DNA from: Novakomyces olei
Taxonomy: Eukaryota > Ascomycota > Novakomycetes > Novakomycetales > Novakomycetaceae
Assembly (NCBI GenBank): GCA_016906335.1
Contig: JADEYG010000009.1
Span: forward strand, 1,169,001-1,233,000
Direction of reading: 5' to 3'
Length of the DNA: 64,000 bases
The notes below the pieces were generated by a model. The model was not told the DNA's origin. It was given only the letters and a program-made list of their open reading frames with translations, and did no database searches. The position numbers and the translations under genes were made by a program. Positions within the stretch are counted from its first letter, which is position 1. Every line of letters begins with the position of its first letter. Below, piece by piece: positions 59,096 to 64,000 of this stretch.

Positions 59096-59538
59096 ATTTT
59101 AATGATAAAATTATTCTTACAATATATGTGGATGGTCTTTTAATAATTGGAAAAGTTTCTGGAGAAAGAGATGAGTTTGAGCAATATCTCAAACCTCATT
59201 ATTCCATTAAATCTTTAGGAAGAATCAAAAAATATTTAGGAATGGACATTACATACGATCAAGACCTGGGAATTCTACAACTATCTCAGGCTTCTTACGC
59301 TGAATATATTGTTCAAACTTTTACCGATTCAAATCTTCGACCATTATCGCAACCGATCGTAAACATTAAAGCGTTATATCATCCCGCGGATGACAAAAAT
59401 AATAGCTTGGAAATATACGCTACGATAGTCGGAAAATTAATTTATCTTACAGAATGGACAAGACCAGATTTGCGATATGCAGAAAGTATGCTCAGTAAAC
59501 ATACAAAGTTTCAGAACGAAGAGCACCTACTGGCATTG
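59096..59538 (+). pseudogene. Copia J reverse transcriptase part (fossil)
   Basis: Encodes the region from the catalytic YVDG-like strand through GRIKKYLGMDITYDQ and YIVQTFTDSN to RPDLRYAESML. Family differs from A-C. Confidence 0.75.
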
Positions 59539-59813
59539 TGTTAGGAGTGTAGATAATAAATAATTAAACATTGAATTACTTAAAGGGTCCTAAACGTGTA
59601 CGGATTAAATCTGGAACCTCGGCATTTGATTGATAATTAATCACGCCATAGCGGAAGCTGACTCATAATTAATCACGCCATTTCGGGCTTTCGGACAATG
59701 GATTATTAATCCATTACAGGAGTCTATAAAAAGGACACGGTTTCCCATAGTTTAGAACATAGTTTTTTCTATCTTTTAATTTATTTGTTACAACAGTGAG
59801 TTACCCTCACACA
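59539..59813 (+). repeat. Solo LTR, family F
   Basis: 275 bp, TGTTAGGAGTG...CCCTCACA, target duplication CATTG at 59534-59538 and 59814-59818. Confidence 0.92.
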
Positions 59814-59900
59814 TTGAACCATACAATAAGATATTTGAATTCAACAATCGAATTTAATATATCATATAATCGATTACCCAAAACGGAAATACTCGCGTGG

Positions 59901-60557
59901 TGTAAGGTGGCCCTTAGAGGGGAGCACCGTGGTGTAAACTCGCGTGTCGCTACAGGCGAACACGGACCGTCCTTTGCGAGACCGCTCGACAAAAGAAGTT
60001 CAATCGGGTACCGCGCGAAGCGAGTACCGAGAAACGGGAACGTAGATTTGCGCCCAGCGCAAGAACTAAGGAAAAGGAAAAGGGCGTTGTCCTTGAAAAG
60101 GCGACGGCGCTTCTCTAAAGCTTACCTGCTACAAGGCTATGTAGCAACTTTGAGATTATAAGCCTGTGGAGAGAGTTCTCTCTATGGGCGACGATGTAGA
60201 CTATCCTATGAGGCTTAGCGGCTCGCTTAGCCACTTCGCGGCCTAAGCCTCATCCCACCACGATCTCAATGCGATGGTCCCAGACCATCCGCATTGGGAA
60301 AGCGGTGGCGAGCTATGTACTCTATAGATCGATCTATCTAGCCTCGTAGCGATGCGCGATCGCTACTACTACTGTCATGCGCCGCGACGTGCCTACGTCG
60401 CGCGGGCATGGACGTGGACCTGCTTCGCGCGAGCCAGGTCCAACATTACCTCGCGCGAGCTATTTAGATCTATCTAGCCTGAAGTCATCGCCTTTGGCGC
60501 TACAGGACTTCAGGCGTCGTTCGCTGTCGTGGTTCGCGCGAGGCGGGGATCATGACA
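59901..60557 (-). repeat. Solo LTR of the G2 family (family K)
   Basis: 657 bp, target duplication CGTGG at 59896-59900 and 60558-60562. It matches the G2 LTRs with a number of changes and one shortened stretch, so it is older. It retains the self-primer partner (about 60150-60162). Confidence 0.92.
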
Positions 60558-60562
60558 CGTGG

Positions 60563-60850
60563 GCTGACTCTGACTTTGCAATAGACACTACTGATCGCAA
60601 GTCAAGATCAGGATATGTTTGTTCAATTGGCAACAACAATTGACCGATCGCATGGAACTCAAGAAAGCAAAAAATAGTAACATCAAGTACTATGATGGCT
60701 GAATTTGAAGCGCTCAAGATAACAATCAACCAAGCGCTCTATTTCAAATGTTTATTACAAGAGATCAATGTTAAGGAAAATTATACACCAATTATTAACT
60801 GCCACAACAAGGTGTGTATACTTCTAGCAACAGGAGGAAACTATCTGTTA
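60563..60850 (+). pseudogene. Copia J RNase H part (fossil)
   Basis: Shows ADSDFAIDTTDRKSRSGYV, TSSTMMAEFEALK and LLQEINVKENYTP, typical of Copia RNase H. Confidence 0.75.
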
Positions 60851-61134
60851 GCGGTCGAAATTACTCTCGCGCTCTGTAGTAATAAAACCAATAAATTAAC
60901 TTAAGAACAAGGCTGCCTCAAGGGAGCCTGACGATAGATAGTAACTAGACAATGACAAACAATTGTAAAACACAGTAAAACAGTTGAAAGCCCTGTCCAG
61001 CAGGGCCAAGGCCAAGGGCGCCTTATATACTAACTAAAACAAAGAAAATTACCTATTTAGTCTACAAGGGAGATTAAGATAGGTCTTAATCCTTAACTAT
61101 CAAGGCTCTAAACATTTAAGTAATACAAGCTACT

Positions 61135-61423
61135 TGTGAGGATTACTCACTGTTGTAACTTATTAAATTAAAATTGAGATAGAAAAACTATGGGAAACCG
61201 TGTCCTTTTATAGACTCCTGTATTGGATTAATAATCCATTGTCCAAAATTCCGAAATGGCGTGATAAATTATGAGTCATCCATGACTAATTATGAGTCAG
61301 CTTCCGCTATGGCGTGATTAATTATCAATCAAATGCCGAGGTTTAGACCAATCCGTACAAGTTTAGATTACTCTAAGTAATTCAATATGTTTTTAATTGT
61401 TTTTACTGTCTACACTCCTAACA
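61135..61423 (-). repeat. Solo LTR, family F
   Basis: 289 bp, flanked by CTACT (61130-61134) and CTATT (61424-61428), a target duplication with one mismatch. Confidence 0.85.
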
Positions 61424-61505
61424 CTATTATGTGATGTGTGAAGTTCGAACAGTTGATATTAACTATTTAACTGTAGAAAAGAATGTTAAAGGTCCCCCAA
61501 GGTGT

Positions 61506-61923
61506 CATGAAATGACATAGTACAGCAGTTGGCGTTGTCGACGCTGTCTGCTGAGAGTTCGTTGTTTGAAGTTTTGTATTTGTTTTATAGTGTAAGAGTC
61601 TCTATCAGAGGCTTGAGCACTAAGTTCGTACTTTTTGTTAGTTTAGTGTTTTAGTGTGCTTGACTCTTTTAGAGTCATATGCACTCTATAGTGTTTCAGC
61701 CCACTTATACTCAACTACAAGAAGGCTTAGTTAGTTTAGGATCACGCCACTATTGCGTGATCGGAAGGACTATATAGAGGACCCAACTCCTCTTAGTCCT
61801 TCGTGCGATATATTATTATTATTCATTAATTAATTAATTTACGTATTAACACTATTCTATTAGTGAGCGTTTAGTACCACTAAGTTTTCCTGGCGACCCC
61901 CTGCTGGAAGGTCAGCGTGCTTA
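61506..61923 (+). repeat. Probable LTR, family M
   Basis: TG...CA borders, palindromic TGTCATGAAATGACA start, internal TATATAG box. Only one copy here, so the borders are not confirmed. Confidence 0.45.
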
Positions 61924-62525
61924 CAGACCGCAGTGGCACTGAACCGGACACAGAGGTTGTGTCAAAGCCCGGAAAGGAGGACTTCAACACTACCCGTCCC
62001 CCTTCCTTAACAAAAGGCTCAGAGGTGTTAAGAGTTACATGTTATGGGTCACAGTTTGTGCTGACTGAGTTGGCTTGTAAGTCTGAAGGGGTTTGGCCAG
62101 TAACGCGATGGCCGTGGCAGGGAGTCGGAGTAGGAGAAAGCAATAGACTCAGAACTCAATAAACTCAATTAAACTCGTAACTTAAATAACCGTCAAGTCT
62201 CAATAGGCGGCGTTGAAGGGCCTATTTATAGACTTGACTACTAACTAAACTAACAAGTACTATAGAACACTATAGAACTTTCTACGAACCGTAAGCTCAA
62301 GTTAACGGAAATACCGCAACTGAACTCTATTAGCGTTTGAGAACGCTAATTAATGTCATGCATATGACAAGAGGCGCTGTCAGGGATATATATATATTAT
62401 TCAATAATAGATCTGGTAAAGACAGAATGTAGAAATTAGAGGAGATTTCAGAAAGTAAAGTAGAGAGTGAATTATTCATGTAAAGACAGTGATTTTTTAA
62501 AATAATAGAGTTAAATATAAAATAT

Positions 62526-62690
62526 AGAGTCAACTTCTCAACATGATGGATTACATTAAACAAGGACTAGTCAAATTACAAAGATGTCCTACAGAGAAGA
62601 TGAGAGCAGACGGATTAACAAAAAATTTAATCGGAAATAAGTTTAGGAAATTTGTTCAACTTTTATTTTATGGCTCGTGAATTCTATTAT
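62526..62690 (+). pseudogene. Copia J C-terminal RNase H (fossil)
   Basis: Encodes YIKQGLVKLQRCPTEKMRAD and GLTKNLIGNKFRKF, the conserved end of Copia pol. Confidence 0.75.
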
Positions 62691-62745
62691 TTAATTTAAT
62701 TGTGTGATCGATACTGATTTTATAAGTTCTAAGAGTCTTGGGGAG

Positions 62746-63005
62746 TGTTGAAATATGGACTCGGTCAACTTATAAATTTACTTTTCTAAATACTCTCGTT
62801 CCTTTAGCCAAATTTGAAACTAATACGATCTGCCTTTACCCCGTATTTACTTACCTACTTTCTGGATATGAATATATATATCCATGGATGAATCCCTTTG
62901 ACTTGGGGGAATTTCACTGTCTTTACTGTAGCAAGATTATCAATATTAACCGTTCGAACAACCTATCCAACAATATTTACATCAATAATTTTAACATTTA
63001 CAACA
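62746..63005 (+). repeat. 3' LTR of Copia J (end approximate)
   Basis: Starts TGTTGAAATATGG after the purine run CTTGGGGAG. The end is placed at the last TTTACAACA but is not confirmed by a second copy. It ends only about 135 bp before the RAI1 start codon. Confidence 0.6.
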
Positions 63006-63140
63006 CTAACTCTTTGTCATTAATGTGATCTAGAAGCAGATATTAACCTTAATCGTTTAGAGACAAGAAAATTGGCCCTAATACTAGATTGTGATAATCT
63101 ATATTCGGATTACCATGATAGGTATCCTATCTTATATCGA
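63006..63140 (+). promoter_or_regulatory. Short upstream region of RAI1
   Basis: Only about 135 bp lie between the Copia J LTR and the start codon. The promoter is therefore either very compact or overlaps element DNA. No TATA box is evident. Confidence 0.4.
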
Positions 63141-64000
63141 ATGGCGTTGAAAAGGCGATTCTGCGATGAAGAGGGCGACAGTGAAGGCCCAAGAGCCGTA
63201 CCAATGAGTCGAGTGCCATTGGCTTCGATATCAACTCAGCAAGTTCTTTTTCGTCAACCAGCTCAGGTTGCATGTTTCAGTTTGGATGGAGACAAACGGC
63301 AATCCCTGGACGCTTCGCAATTGGTACAATTTCTAGCCCATTACCTATTTTTGCTAATGCAACTGCAGCGTTATTATCGTGCCCCTTCATTGCCAGCCGA
63401 TTTGAATATTGGATTTCCCGACCAGTATATCAAGGCAGACGATGCTGCTGACGGTCAACTATCGCCCTTACTCTTCGCCTTGCGGAGCGCTGAGGCTATT
63501 ATACAGGCTGAATTTGTTACTTGGCGGGGTCTGTTCACGAAATTGATGTGCACGATATCGCATCCAGCAGACGCATGGGAATTAAAAGCTACGCGCCGCG
63601 ATGTACGCCTCTTTCTCTTTGGACTTTTGTTACTTTGTTTCATTTTGCGAGATATTGATCTTTATGAAGGGTGTCATATACATCGAGGAAGAAAAAGAAG
63701 TTCTTAAGAATAATAGATTTCCTGGGAGTGAGCGTATGACGTATTGGGGATATAAGTTTGAAAATTTAGCGACATTTCCAAGACAATCCTCAGCTAGACG
63801 CGCTCACGCGCCGGTGAACACGAATGAGCAGTATTGCTCTATAATACGTACACGCGTTGGAACACATCGCGTCATTTTGGGTGGTGAGGTCGACTGTGTG
63901 TTGGGTATGTCTGATTCATTCATTCCCTTCTAATATATATAGAGGAAACTACAACTCCTGAAGGAACTGCCAGCAAGGGCTACGTAGAGCTCAAGACGTC
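63141..64000 (+). CDS. RAI1: RAI1/DXO-family decapping nuclease, 5' part (host gene)
   Basis: Host gene running off the window. Exons 63141-63323, 63369-63602, 63670-63904 and 63943-64000+. The encoded protein shows QPAQVACFSLDG, SQLRYYRAPSLPADLN, FVTWRGLFTKLM, MTYWGYKFENLAT, NTNEQYCSIIRT and GGEVDC, and the window ends in YVELKT. GEVDC and ELK are the metal-binding motifs of the Rai1/Dom3Z/DXO fold. RAI1 removes incomplete 5' caps and, in yeast, binds the exonuclease Rat1 in the nucleus. The start at 63141 (MALKRRFCDEEG) is preferred over an in-frame ATG at 63072, whose extra residues look like non-coding sequence. The C-terminus lies beyond the window. No break seen. Confidence 0.88.
63324..63368 (+). 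other. RAI1 intron 1 (45 bp)
   Basis: GTACAATTT...GCTAAT...CTGCAG. Its length is a multiple of three and it has no stop, so it hides inside one frame. Removing it restores the conserved SQL-RYY junction of the family. Confidence 0.8.
63603..63669 (+). other. RAI1 intron 2 (67 bp)
   Basis: GTACGCC...TATGAAG, phase 0. It joins ATRRD to GVIYIEEE, as the family alignment demands. Confidence 0.82.
63905..63942 (+). other. RAI1 intron 3 (38 bp)
   Basis: GTATGTCTGA...TTCTAATATATATAG with a CTAAT branch-like motif 7 nt before the acceptor. It is phase 1 and separates GEVDCVL from the exon with YVELKT. Very short, near the lower limit for fungal introns. Confidence 0.78.

Larger units (their letters stand above)
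60851..62525. repeat. Composite insertion of LTR-like sequences
   Basis: This block splits Copia J RNase H. It contains a solo LTR F (61135-61423), a probable LTR starting TGTCATGAAATGACA (61506) with ACTATATAGAGG near 61770 and ending GTGCTTACA (about 61923), and several hundred bp with no recognised gene (61924-62525). Confidence 0.5.
59096..63005 (+). mobile_element. Copia J remnant with nested LTRs, next to RAI1
   Basis: + strand Copia pol pieces: reverse transcriptase end (59096-59538), link (59819-59900), RNase H (60563-60850) and the last RNase H segment (about 62526-62685). A polypurine tract (about 62735-62745) and 3' LTR (62746 to about 63005) follow. Inserted are solo LTRs F and K and a composite block. 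The 5' half is missing. Broken by three insertions plus several breaks; old. Confidence 0.8.

Noticed and set aside
63072-63140. Upstream in-frame ATG as the RAI1 start
   Set aside because: The extra residues show no similarity to the family and the stretch looks like untranslated DNA beside an LTR.
1-64000. Insect or other animal origin
   Set aside because: Copia and Gypsy abundance would allow it, but chromodomain Gypsy elements with self-priming, 38-67 bp introns, TTAGGG-like strings and Zn2Cys6-like proteins together fit a fungus better. Not proven.

Overview
The window is a retrotransposon graveyard and nursery that reaches a host gene only at its right end. It looks fungal, probably an ascomycete. 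The reasons are: a RAI1/DXO-type decapping gene with three very short introns (45, 67 and 38 bp); chromodomain Ty3/Gypsy elements whose primer-binding sites match the Tf1/sushi self-priming scheme; Zn(II)2Cys6-like cysteine spacing in three element-linked proteins; and TTAGGG-like strings. None of these alone proves a fungus, and I cannot name the species.

Layout. 1-7348: Copia element A1 (+) split by the whole-looking Copia B1 (-, 2242-6750). 7349-34434: one old Copia, family C (-), that has been a landing pad. It holds solo LTR E (7924-8283), Copia B2 (10616-15096), solo LTR H (15445-16076) and Copia A2 (16361-34335). A2 in turn holds Gypsy G1 (18180-31410), which holds Gypsy G2 (23799-30702). 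Almost every step is marked by an exact 5-bp target duplication. 34435-47900: old, diverged LTRs and element scraps in AT-rich DNA, including a membrane/coiled-coil coding fragment linked to LTR family P. 47900-51070: a cysteine-rich ORF, LTRs I, F, H and O, and a gag scrap. 51071-57699: Gypsy G3 (+) with two LTRs that read identical. 57705-63005: Gypsy G4 and Copia J remnants riddled with solo LTRs. 63141-64000: the 5' part of RAI1.

Most interesting biology. (1) G1 is a chromodomain Gypsy with an extra ORF in sense between pol and the 3' LTR. It encodes a C2H2 finger plus a JmjC domain with its H-x-D...H iron ligands. Its last codons and stop form the polypurine tract, so it is built into the element, and a second truncated copy (46115-46730) has the same join. 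(2) G2 carries, antisense to pol and with its own TATA box, a Zn2Cys6-like plus coiled-coil ORF. Two relatives lie elsewhere in the window. (3) G1, G2 and G3 all have a primer-binding site 2 nt inside the 5' LTR that pairs with a stretch 31-35 nt downstream of the LTR TATA-like box. Between G2 and G3 both partners change together, which is strong evidence for Tf1-like self-priming. (4) Copia A LTRs carry a 9-bp minisatellite that is in frame with the end of pol, so pol appears to end in an Ala-Gly-Val repeat tail of variable length. (5) Three Copia families share a primer-binding site complementary to the anticodon arm of tRNA-Lys(CUU).
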